Shown piece after piece: positions 11,154 through 22,198 of a DNA stretch of 64,000 nt. Origin of the DNA: Strongylocentrotus purpuratus. Taxonomy: Eukaryota > Echinodermata > Echinoidea > Camarodonta > Strongylocentrotidae. The translations under genes and the position numbers were made by a program. The stretch covers positions 15,368,809-15,432,808 of the forward strand of contig NW_022145612.1 of NCBI RefSeq assembly GCF_000002235.5, given 5' to 3'. Numbering within the stretch: the stretch's first letter is position 1; each line of letters opens with the position of its first letter. The notes under the pieces were generated by a model. That model made no database searches, was not told the origin of the DNA, and was given only the letters and a program-made list of their open reading frames with translations.

Positions 11154-13278
11154 ATGGTGGCCCTGAAGGGACATCGCGAATAGACTAAATCGTGAAAAAT
11201 ATGCGATAAAATTCACGATATCGTCAATTTTATCGCATATTTTTCACGAAGAAATTCACGAAATTGACGATATCGTGAACTTTATCGTGAACTTTTCACG
11301 ATGAAATTGACGATATCGTGAATTTTATCGTGAAAAGTTCACGATATAAAGTTCACGATATCGTCAATTTTATCGTGTACTCTATCGTGTACTCTATCGT
11401 GTACTCTCCTGACGGGCGCTTCGTAAACAAAACCAGCCCTAGCTGGGGGAGACAGAGAGAAGGAAAAAAGGGAAAGGGAAAGAGAAGATAAAAGGAAAGA
11501 AAGAATAAGAAGAAGAAAAGAGGGAAACGGGGGGGGGGGGCGAAGGGCTCTTGCCTCCTCCTCACTCCCCCCCCCCTCCCCGCCAAAAAATAAATCAGAG
11601 AGAGAGAGAGAAGGGAAAGGGAAAGGGAAAGAGAAGATAAAAGGAAAGAAAGAAGAGGAAGAAGAAGAAAAGAGGAAAACGGGGGAAGGGCGAAGGACTC
11701 TTGCCCCCCCCCCTCCCCCCCCCCGCCAAAAAATAAATCAGAGAGAGAGAGAAGGGAAAGGGAAAGGGAAAGAGAAGATAAAAGGAAAGAAAGAAGAGGA
11801 AGAAGAAGAAAAGAGGGAAACGGGGGCAAAGGGCTTTTGCCTCGTCCCCCCGCCCCCGCCAAAAAATAAATAAGAGAGAGAGAGAGAAGGAAAGGGAAAG
11901 AGAAGAAAGAAAGAGAAAAACGAAAAAGAGGGAGAATAGGAAAGAAAGGAAAAGAAAGAAAAGAAAGGAGGCAAGAGCCCTTCGCCCCTGTTTCCCTCTT
12001 TTCTTATTCTTTTTCCTCTTCTTTCTTTCCTTTATATTTTCTTTCCCTCTCCCTTCTCTTTCCCTTTATGGCGGGAGGGGGGAGGGGGAGGTAAGAGCCT
12101 TTCGCCCTTCCCCCGTTTCCCTCTTTCCGTCTTCTTCTTCTTTCTTTCCTTTTATATTTTCTTTCTCTTTCCCTTTCCCTTCTCTCTATCTCTCTCTCTA
12201 TCTCCTATTTATTTGTTGGCGCGGGAGGGGGGGAGGAGGCAAGAGCCCCTCTTTTCTTCTTATTCTTCTTCCTTTCCTTTTTTATTCTCTTTCCCTTTCC
12301 CTTCTCTCTCTCTCTCTCTCTCTTATTTATTTTTTGGGCGGGGGGATGCAAGAGCCCTTCGCCCCCGTTTCCCTCTTTTCTTCTTCTTCTTCCTCTTCTT
12401 TCTTTCCTTTTATCTTCTCTTTCCCTTTCCCTTTCCCTTCTCTCTCTATCTCTTATTTATTTTTTTGGCGGGGGATGGGGAGGGAGGAGGCAAGAGCCCT
12501 TCGCCCTTCCCCCGTTTCCCTCTTTCTTTCTTATTCCTCTTCTTTCTTTCCTTTTATATTTTCTTTCCCTTTCCCTACTCTCTCTTATTTATTTTTGGCG
12601 GGGGGGGGGGGGAGGAGGCAAGAGCCCTTCGCCCTTCCCCTGTTTCCCTCTTATTCCTCTTCTTTCTTTCCCTTTCCCTTCTCTCTCTCTCTCTCTCTCT
12701 CTTATTTATTTTTTTGGCGGGGGGGGGGGGGGAGGTAAGAGCCTTTCGCCCTTCCCCGTTTCCCTCTTTCCTTCTTCCTCTTCTTTCTTTCCTTTTATAT
12801 TTTCTTTCCCTTTCCCTTTCCCTTCTCTCTCTCCTTATTTATTTTTTGGCGGGGGGGGGGGGGGGAGTGAGGAGGAGGCAAGAGCCCTTCGCCCCCCCCC
12901 CCCGTTTCCCTCTTTTCTTCTTCTTATTCTTTCTTTCCTTTTATCTTCTCTTTCCCTTTCCCTGTTTTCCTTCTCTCTGTCTCCCCCAGCTAGGGCTGGT
13001 TTTGTTTACGAAGCGCCCGTCAGGAGAGTACACGATAGAGTACACGATAGAGTACACGATAAAATTGACGATATCGTGAACTTTATATCGTGAACTTTTC
13101 ACGATAAAATTCACGATATCGTCAATTTCATCGTGAAAAGTTCACGATAAAGTTCACGATATCGTCAATTTCGTGAATTTCTTCGTGAAAAATATGCGAT
13201 AAAATTGACGATATCGTGAATTTTATCGCATATTTTTCACGATTTAGTCTATTCGCGATGTCCCTTCAGGGCCACCAT
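11154..13278. mobile_element. 2,125-bp foldback DNA transposon, non-autonomous
   Basis: The termini 11154-11467 and 12965-13278 are inverted copies that I read as identical over 314 bp. They start ATGGTGGCCCTGAAGGGACA. Direct repeats ACCATACT flank the element at 11146-11153 and 13279-13286, an 8-bp target-site duplication. Each TIR is itself built of nested palindromes: ACGATATCGT occurs at 11215, 11267, 11310 and 11355, and a 13-bp unit TATCGTGTACTCT repeats about three times. The interior is an array of about eleven 110-150-bp units in inverted orientation. There is no transposase frame. An 8-bp duplication fits hAT, P-like and a few other superfamilies; the terminal sequence does not let me choose. 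Identical TIRs and a perfect target duplication point to a recent insertion. Confidence 0.9.
11468..12964. repeat. Inverted array of about 11 pyrimidine/purine-rich units inside the foldback element
   Basis: Each unit contains a conserved box (AAGAGCCCTTCGCCC on the plus strand), an A/T spacer TTATTTATTTTTTGGC, a G-run and C/T-rich stretches. Three units run in the minus direction, with boxes near 11541, 11689 and 11826. Eight run in the plus direction, near 11966, 12091, 12237, 12348, 12488, 12615, 12733 and 12876. The switch is near 11,940. Spacing varies from about 111 to 148 bp because of homopolymer and dinucleotide length changes. Confidence 0.85.
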
Positions 13279-13286
13279 ACCATACT

Positions 13287-16200
13287 TATCTGGTTGTGTA
13301 ACAGTCCCAACTCGGACCTTGATGATTTGGTCACGTTGTGTTTCCTATCAAGTTTCCTCTCAAGATTATGTCCATTATCATCAAATGTCAGTCTAACTGT
13401 CAGCAGTAGATATATTACATGGGCGTATCCAGGATAGTCAGATGGGGGCGCGTCAGGGGGGGGGGGGGGGCTTCCAGCATTCTCCCCTTTACAGGGAACA
13501 TGATTTCGGGAATCCCACCAGCTCTATCAGGCTTGTTTGGTGGGTCTTGGTGTAGAAAGACTCACCACAAATGTCTTTTCCCCGGGAATATAAAAGCGTC
13601 ATGATCAATGCTGAAATTACAAATTAAAACTTATCAGACGATAATGAAATGCAGAGCAATCTATTTTGACCATGAACAATAGTCCATCAATCACTTGTGA
13701 TTATCATTGCCTTTCAGAATTTTTTTAATAAAATCACATTGCGCGAATGATAAGGCTTTGTTTCACTGCGCAAGTTTTTCTGTATTACAAACGCGTCAAA
13801 TTCACATGACCATGCATTGTAACAATATTGAACGAAACGAGATCTCCCTCAGCCGGCGCCTCTCATAAACCATAAAAAGTTAAACAATAACTAATAAAAT
13901 GACGACATATTCCCTTTCCCTACAGTGTATATCATTCTATCCACGGGTGGGGGGAGGGGGAGGGGGGGGGGCGCTCTAATAATGTGTATTCTATACCTCC
14001 AATAAATTGTGTTTGCCCTTTCCCCTACTCAAATTGGATTGACGCCCTTCCCTATATTGCGTCGTCACCCCAAAATAGTCAAAAGACCTCGTGAAAACTA
14101 ATCCGAATATTTACCGGTTTGCAAATACAATACCCCATAACTGAACATTCCAAACTTCACAATATGAACCCAAACATCGCATGATTTCACATCCTAGATA
14201 ATATTTGCGTTGTCATGAACATTCATGTTATAAGAAGGAGTCACAGTCCACCTATATACGGCTTCAATGTACCATCACTTGTCAATATTTTGGTCAGGTT
14301 TTGTAGGTTAAAGTACACGGCTGAATATTATCACGATTATACCAGTATTGTGCTCTGTCATTATTTGAGTTCTGATAATCTCAAAGCCACACTAGTTCAG
14401 ACTGGCACGGATAGGCAAACATCTTTTCAGGGAATATTCTTTCTATCAATAGGCATATTCTATTTATATATATTTCGGAAAATATTTTAAAAAATTCGAT
14501 ATTGATATGAGATATTTTTGGCTATTGGAGTATTTTTTATGTTGATTTAGTCATATCTTATTTTATGACAAAAACTTGTATAACATCGTTGACCTTGTTT
14601 CCTTTAGCCTTTAGCCTTTTGCAAATAAATGTTTCGACATCTCAACGTTTTGCTAGATATACTGAGGGATAGGTATGGTTTAAAGTATTATAATATCTTT
14701 TAGAGATAGAGGATATCGTGTATTAAAATCGAAACCTGCTTACAATCTTGAAAAATCTTGAAACATTCCATATCAATAATGTCTCCTGTATGGAAAGTGG
14801 AATGGAGATGTGAACAGAAGGTGCACTTTTTAAAAGTTTTTAGCCATGAGCCAAAAGTTATGAAAAGGTACTTTGAATTAGGTCGGCGAAACACAAATAT
14901 AATAGTTGCCAATCACCAATGGATGTGCCCACATCAGCACTTTCAGCCAAACAATCCAACAAACCCGCCATATTCAAGAGGATTATACTGTGCTATAAAT
15001 ACTCGATACTTTTCATCACTTCCTTCAGCAACATTTCTAACTTTATTGACATAAATAAGATAGCACCGTGTCACAATGGCAATGGCCTCCCATTCAACTT
15101 GGCAGACACCCAGCACCCAAATATCAAGTTATAAATATTGCCCCCTCCATGACACAGAAAATATGATTACGAGTAGATGAATGTAAGAAAATATTCAAGA
15201 CGTTTTATTCCAATTTTCTTTTTGCTACGCACACTGTTCCTGGGCTCGAAAATCAAGATGTAGGTCTATTCCAATCTTTTGAATGATGCAATATTGTTTC
15301 ACTTTTGTAGGGGAAGGGTACTTTGAGATCTACTTCTCTACTCTTTATCATGCAGGCACTATACATGCCTGAAAGGGGGGGGGGGGGGTCGCCCCATGAT
15401 TTTTACATCAGCTGTGTTACCTGTTGAACTATGAGGGGTTTGCCTCAACAACAAACAAATAATTTGAAGGTGGATGGATACACGGGTATGACTGTCATTC
15501 TATTACGCAGGAGTGTGGGCCCAGTTTGGGGGATCGAGGGGCAAACAAATGTATGGGGGGAACACTCATATAAGAAAAACGCAATTACTGCGGGAAATTG
15601 CCCAAATAATCTCCAGAATTTAGACCAAATTCCATCATTACTATTGTCGTTTGTTATGAAATATTCGTTCCTTGGTTGTGATGATAGAGGGTAAACTCAA
15701 ATCTATTTTTGAACCATGCATGTGTACTCTCTTTTCACTCCTATTTTTACCTACAAATACATTGTTTACACCAATTTCATATTCAGCGGAAAATTTTGAT
15801 GACATAGCACGGGGCAGGTAACAATAAGGAGTAAACTTCGGTTATCTATCATCGATTCTATTTATATTGTATACTGTAACAACGATGACTCCGGTAGAAT
15901 GTGGAGCAAAGTGCATTCGTTCCTGAAACCCTTATTAACAGATAATAACGTGAGAAAATACTTGATCCAAACATGACCTGGATTTTTCAACTGTGTCAAT
16001 TCGGGTGATGAGAGTCCAAGATGGAGGTTTGTTTATTTACATCGTCCTCTAAAAGCACCAATCATGAGACAGGCACGGTTATCAGGATGAAATCTTGGCA
16101 TAATTATGTTCATTTTGTCTAAAAATAGCTCTCATTTTTTTGTATAGAATTTGAATTTATTCATTTTCATTGCGGAATAATTACCTTAATGCGGTTGGTC

Positions 16201-16305
16201 ACAATTTCAACAAAATGGATTCTTTACCCCAAATTTCAATTAATTGACAGTAGTAAAATTCATGATGGTAACACTGGTGAGAATCTGAATTATGTACAAA
16301 ATACA
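13287..16305. other. Non-coding stretch with poly-G tracts
   Basis: No gene is recognised. G-runs occur near 13,457-13,470, 13,960-13,970 and 15,376-15,388. At 13,418 a GGGCGTATCCAGGAT string resembles hAT-type ends common in marine invertebrates, but I found no matching opposite end. Open frames are short (up to 98 codons) and unlike any family I know. Confidence 0.45.
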
Positions 16306-16310
16306 AAGTC

Positions 16311-16482
16311 AGAAAGAAAGAGAGAGAGAGAGAGAGGGTGTAGAGAGAGAGAGAGAGAGAGAGAAAAAAAGATTAAAAGAGATGGGAGAGAGAGATACAA
16401 AAATGTAGTGCCAGTGGGAGCTGGAGAGAAAGAGAGTGAGTAACAAAAAGTTATAGAGAGAGAGAGAGAGAGAGAGAGAAGG
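16311..16482. repeat. (GA)n-rich microsatellite region
   Basis: Several GA tracts are separated by short unique pieces. Glu/Arg-rich or Ser/Leu-rich open frames across it are artefacts. Confidence 0.9.
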
Positions 16483-19400
16483 AGATAATGAATATGAATT
16501 ATCTTGTCGTCGTATCAAGGGCAAAAAAACAAGGTCAATGCGTGATCAGCTCTAGAAAAAAAAGGAAAACGATAACACGGAAAAACAAGATCGCTAAAAC
16601 GTTTTCAAAATAAAGGCAGTACATATTATTTCAAATCAAATTTTATTTTATAAATTAATATACGTGAAGATTAGGAACCAGATGTATAATATATTGGAGT
16701 CAAATCGAGGCCTCGTCTCAATTCAGGAATGCATCATACGTACATGTATCTAGATATGAGATCCGTTCCGCAACAATGATTCTTCAATGTCGTCCTTTGA
16801 TGTAGATTGTGATTAAATTGCTTAAAAAGATGAACATCGTGCAATTTCCACCTTCCCAAGCAAGCCACTCTGAAATATATCTGTATTATTTATATAGTTT
16901 GCTTTCAGCCAAATTGGAAAGTGTATATAGGATTTTGACTTTAAAAAAATATTGAAAAATAAACATGTAGTGGGGTTTTGAATAATTACTATGTGGACAA
17001 TCGTGTCTCAAACTTACTTTTCGTGAACTCCTGTCATCTCTATAGCGCTTTCTTTCTGTCTGTCTGCCTGTCTGTCTGCCTGTCTGTCTGCCTCCCCCCC
17101 CCCTCTCTCTCTCTCTCTCTTTATATCCAGGCCTACCATGTTATCATTGTGCAAACAATTTGTTGAAACTAAAGAAGTTCGGATTACTTTCTTTACATAA
17201 AGTCGACCATAGGCAACATTGATGATTGTGCTTCTAATATTTGAATAACCTTAAATTATTCCAAAATATATAGATTTTTCACAACATATTTTATCAAATG
17301 TATTGCCAGTTTCAATCATCTCAGAAAATAAAAGAAAAACGGTAGTTCAGAGTTCTAAATCAAATGGCACAAATTATGTAATTCCATCCTTTCGTAGTTT
17401 CAAAAGAAGTATGCTCAATGAAAAAATGTGAATTAAAGTTACACAAAAATAAAACAAAGAAACTTGCCAATTGTACACGAAAATATTGTTTGTAAATTTT
17501 TCACTCGATATTGCCAAATTAAAGATTAGCATGATTATGTTTGATTAAGTCGCTCTTACTCATGAACAGTATACTGCAACAGAAATGGACCAACATTTCC
17601 AGCGATTTTTATTTGCAATGATTGCTCAAGATTTTTTAAACATCACCAAAAGGAGACACTATCTGCTACAAATAAACGAAAACAACAACAACACCAACAA
17701 CCCTGGTTCCAAGGGCCTGTGCATCGGCTGATCATGTGAACTAACCCAGCTCGACTCGTGAACCATCAACTGTTGGCATGATACCCGCATTCGATTCAAC
17801 GAAAATCTTGTTCAAAGGTCAACAATGCAGACATCTTACTATTCCCAGATATTGTCTCCCTAAAACTTTGGCTGGTAGTTAGTCTGAATTCCAGATCAAA
17901 TATCATGTGATTTTACTTTCTCAGAGGGAATCGGCAATCTGGACATTTGGGAAAGAAAGTATGGTAGTGAGAGAGACTGCAGGGATATCCTCTGAATTCA
18001 TAATTGTATACATACGTCAGTCCCCTTTGAAGATGGTAAAAATGCGCAGTCAGCTTAGAAGCCTACGAATTGTACTCAAAATAAGTAGTATAGAGCTATT
18101 TACGGCATATACCAACGTTGCCCATGCTATTTTGAGAGCTGCAGATGCCGAGTTTAGCCAAGCCTAGATTAACTTGGGCTGGGCCTAAAACCTGCAAATC
18201 TCACACATAATAGCGTCTGCATAACTATTATCTCACCTCGTTTGCTTCATGGTTATTAATGCTTGGTAAGAATGTATGGAATGCGTACTTTACCCTATAG
18301 AAAGACTATAATTTTGTGTGTGACTTATGCACTACCCCGGTTTTATGACAGGATAGCCTGACTGCTAGGGTTCAAAAGTACACTGTCATAATTTTCACAC
18401 AGTTTCGTCGATTAACTGTTAACAACTATATTATTCATACCCCTTGAAAATTGGATGTTTTTGCCTTGTCATGTAATATAGACTCAAATTAAATCTAGGA
18501 GCGTCATGATCAATTTGTATTTTGGAAGAAATAGTGAATAAGTATGACTGGAAAAGAACATATCTAAACAACGCCTACATACTAACCACCAGTGCCACGT
18601 CGTGAGTGGACCGGCCCGCTGTCTCAGCACACAAACCTTGGTATCCGAGACAGTATTTGTGCGGAGGGGGCGTGGCACTTTGCGGTTGGCATCGCATATT
18701 TTGCTTCGTACAGTGTTTTGTACTTGCCCACGGTTGCGCCAGTCCCCGAGTCGTACTGTATAGACGTGGGCGTGGCATGTTATGTGTTTGCCGTAGTATT
18801 TGGGTACTTGTGATATGGTGTGAGTGTGTTTCTATCGAATGATAAAGAACCCCGGGTAAACATTGAATGTCAGAAAATATGCACTATTCGAATTTCGAAG
18901 ATTTAAATAATTTAATTCATCCTTTTTTTAAATGATTGACTTTTATCAAAAGTCCCAAGGATCCCTAGCTTTTCACAACACCCCTTTGTTATTGTCATGC
19001 TCTTTTGTCCCTGGAATACCAGGAATACACATTTAGAACTAAATGATGCATGATACTTTAATATATATCTTTTTCCTTCAGGTTATTTGATTAAAAAATA
19101 AAATAGCGCACCGTCATAATACAGACTGTTTGTACGAGTTTGTGACAAACATGTTTACGGTATATACCTGTATACATACCAATGCGTATAGTCAGAAGCT
19201 CAAATTCAATTTGAATGAATGGAATTTCATGGTCAAGTTTACTCCAAATACTTTTATCCGTTCGAAGTGTTGTCCGATGGTGTCAAAATGCTCTTAATTT
19301 TTCATTTTTAAATCTTACCACAGTCTTAAATGATTATAGGCGTTAGGAATCGGACGAGGGAATAGGCCTGCAAAATAATCCCTGAAAGCCAGCCTTGGTC

Positions 19401-19759
19401 AAAATAAAAGGTCTATAGCAAAATGAAGTATGAATTCAATGTTGTTATCATTGTGTATGTACATACAAGTCGAGACCTTTATTGATAAGTAGAAGTAGGC
19501 GGTAGTCTGACATGTTTTTATTATAACACAAATACTTTATTATCTAGCGATTCTTATTAAATATGTAACTTCTGCAAACATGACTTGTTTCGAGATTGAC
19601 AAGATTATTTACCGTGAAAAAGCCACACATTCTGATCGCTGTTTTCTTGGTTGTTTTTGCCTTGTGACTCTTTTTAATAATAATGGCAGGATTGGGGGAG
19701 TAGAACAAAAATGTTCAAGAAATGTGATGATCATGATGAAAGAGAAAGAGATAGGAGAG

Positions 19760-19810
<51 letters not shown>

Positions 19811-21540
19811 TAATATGCATCCACTGCAAGGTAAACTATATATACACAGAATTCCCACGGTACCGTATCTTTTTTTTTCTCCTAAAAATGAAAGCAAGGA
19901 TGAAAATGACTGACTTTTGTTAGTGACTCTAAAAGGAAACAATGGACCAAGGCGTGATTGACAAAAGAAAAATAAATTATACCTATTCATGTCCATTCCA
20001 TTGTCACCCTGGCAATTGACAGTTTCAGTCATTCATATCAAATACTTGTCATACCGTGTGAAACCCAATGAAATATTTCTCTCAACAAGGCCATCATGCA
20101 TAATCATTTTTGACAAAATAATATTTGTAGCAGTTAACAGTGTTAATCAATATTTTTATCACTCTAAATCTTGACGTAAATAAGTAAATAGTAAGCCTTA
20201 AATAAATATACAAGTATATACATGATAAAGTAAGCATAATATCGACTCATAATTGCCCTAAAAATCAAACATGCGAGCACCCAACGCACTAGGTACCAAA
20301 ATCAAACAGAAAGAAAAGAGAGGAAAAACAAAAATGATAAAGGATTTTCTTATCATAGAGAATGAGGAGTATTACTTTAGATGTGGTGCTTGCTTGATCT
20401 TCGTCTGATCCACAGTATTTCTAAACAATCATATTCATCTTTGTATGACGTAATACCTTCGTCATCTTGTAGAGGACATTAAATATTTTATGAAAAGTGT
20501 CAGAGAAAAACGAAGTTAGAAATGACGATTTCCTTGAGAGTTTCGGTTAGGGAGGTAGGGAAGGGGTAGACAAAGTGATAGAAGGGAGATTGAGAGAGTT
20601 TCGGGTGTTGATGATCATCATGATGAAGAAGAGTGGAGATTGAGACGGATGGAAAGATAGAGAGCACAGATAGGGCGAGATGATAGACAATATTACCATT
20701 ATTGAGGGACGACGGGGAAGAGGAAGGGAAGAAAGGGTGCCATGCCAACCGAGATAAGTGACAGAGCGTGAGTGAAGTGATGATTATGAGCAATCACCAT
20801 GGCAACGCAAGGGGTCGAAATTGGGACGAACGTCAGACAGGGTGAGATATTCCGAATAAGACGTGTTGTACTTTTAGAAGAAAAAAAAAGGTGCTAAAAG
20901 GGACTAATTTTGTCTTTGGGGGTCTGGGAATCTGTTAAGCACCTGCATGCTATGAAGGTGTTGAGGGTCTGATAGGAGGCACGCAATACAATGTGGGGGT
21001 GCTACAAACCCAATGGGGTGTCTCCGTCACTGTATCAAAGTTGAAATTTTGCTCCATATTCGATAGCTCGTCATCGCCTATGAATGTGAAATCAGGACGA
21101 AAATGGGTCGGGGGGGGGGGGGGGGGGCTTTTGCTTCTCAAATCATCATCTCACAATACTTATTTCTGTATCACCCAAACACAGACCTAATATCACAGAT
21201 ATATTTTAATTGGGAAAGGATTTCATTATAATATATAGGTATATGGGGGCAATACAGTGGCGATACAAAAACATCAAGTGGTCAAGATGTACGACACTCA
21301 ACTGCAGTGTAAGGGGTTCGGGCATTCTATGCAGATATATCAATTCTATAAAAAATCAAGCCATTGCGCTGTAATCTCAAGCACTCGCTGCTTATAAATA
21401 CTTGAATAATGAGTTTATTTTTTTAAAATATATTTTTCTTGGCCAACAAATGGAAAAAGTCGTCCACCTGCCTTAGATACGCCTTTGGAAGTACGTATTG
21501 ATGCGAGCACACAACTTTTACGAATAATTGTAATCGTGCA
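16483..21540. other. Non-coding stretch with microsatellites and one CpG-rich patch
   Basis: Simple repeats are (CTGT/CTGC)n then (CT)n at 17,045-17,122, and (GA)n at 19,736-19,807. A G-run of about 18 lies near 21,110-21,127. The patch 18,590-18,800 is noticeably richer in G+C and CpG than its surroundings. No coding region is recognised. Confidence 0.5.
18590..18800. promoter_or_regulatory. CpG-rich patch with two KLF/Sp-type boxes
   Basis: GGGGGCGTGGC at 18666-18676 and GTGGGCGTGGC at 18766-18776 match the GT/GC-box class bound by KLF/Sp zinc-finger factors. The patch is rich in CpG within AT-rich DNA. No coding frame starts nearby, so this is at most a candidate distal element or an orphan promoter. 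Confidence 0.25.
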
Positions 21541-21756
21541 GTTGTGTTCAAGAATTGCCTTTATGCACATACAAAAACAACACAAAGTCAAAAGTTTTTA
21601 GATGAATACGGTGTGAAAATCGCCGATTTGTCGGTGGCTGAATCTTTCTGTCAGCCCATTCAATTCCAATGAACAAGATACAAGTCCCTGGAAGACCAAT
21701 GCACTGAAGGTCATCAGCAAAGAACGATCTGCAGACGCCTGCCATTTGCCAATGCT

Positions 21757-21765
21757 AACTCATTA
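21757..21765. repeat. Left target-site duplication of the 5.3-kb element
   Basis: AACTCATTA directly abuts the left TIR. The right flank at 27084-27092 reads AACTCATCA, so 8 of 9 bases agree. Confidence 0.7.
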
Positions 21766-22198
21766 TAGTCTGCAGGCACAGACCATGGTGAGTCGTAATG
21801 CGTAACAGTTTGTCTGAATAGTGAATAGTATAAGACTATCCAGACTGCTCTGTCGACTACACTGCACAGGCCCTTAGACCGCGGGCCGAGGTGCATTTTC
21901 TTTTCATCTCGTGCCTCAAATTTGTATCTAGCTGTATTTTGGTCAACATGTTTAAAAATATTTATTACAGTCACATCTGAAACTCGTCAGTAACAAAACT
22001 TGCACATTTTCTGAAAATATCAAAAAACAAAAAACAAATTTGAGACAATTTTTCACTTTCTACGGTAAGAATGACCAATCACAATACGTTGCTGATAGCA
22101 TGATGTGTGGAGTGACTGGCTTTTGGCCAATCATATTCTTTGTTTTATGCGCACGCCTATGCGACTTTTACTGTGCACTGCGACTTTCACTGTGTACT

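Noticed and set aside
11353-13079. Long open frames (169 and 288 codons) ending in the same peptide
   Set aside because: They translate C/T-rich array units and run out into the two inverted TIRs. Their shared C-terminus reflects the inverted repeat, not homology of proteins.
13418-13470. GGGCGTATCCAGGAT plus G-run, a possible second hAT MITE
   Set aside because: No matching inverted end or flanking 8-bp duplication found downstream.
21548-21745. FADD word in a minus-strand frame, resembling a reverse-transcriptase active site
   Set aside because: None of the surrounding reverse-transcriptase blocks are present; a four-residue match is chance.
22040-22198. Upstream extension of the Cys/His gene to an earlier in-frame start
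   Set aside because: It would add a hydrophobic stretch unlike the rest. ATG 22199 has the better start context.
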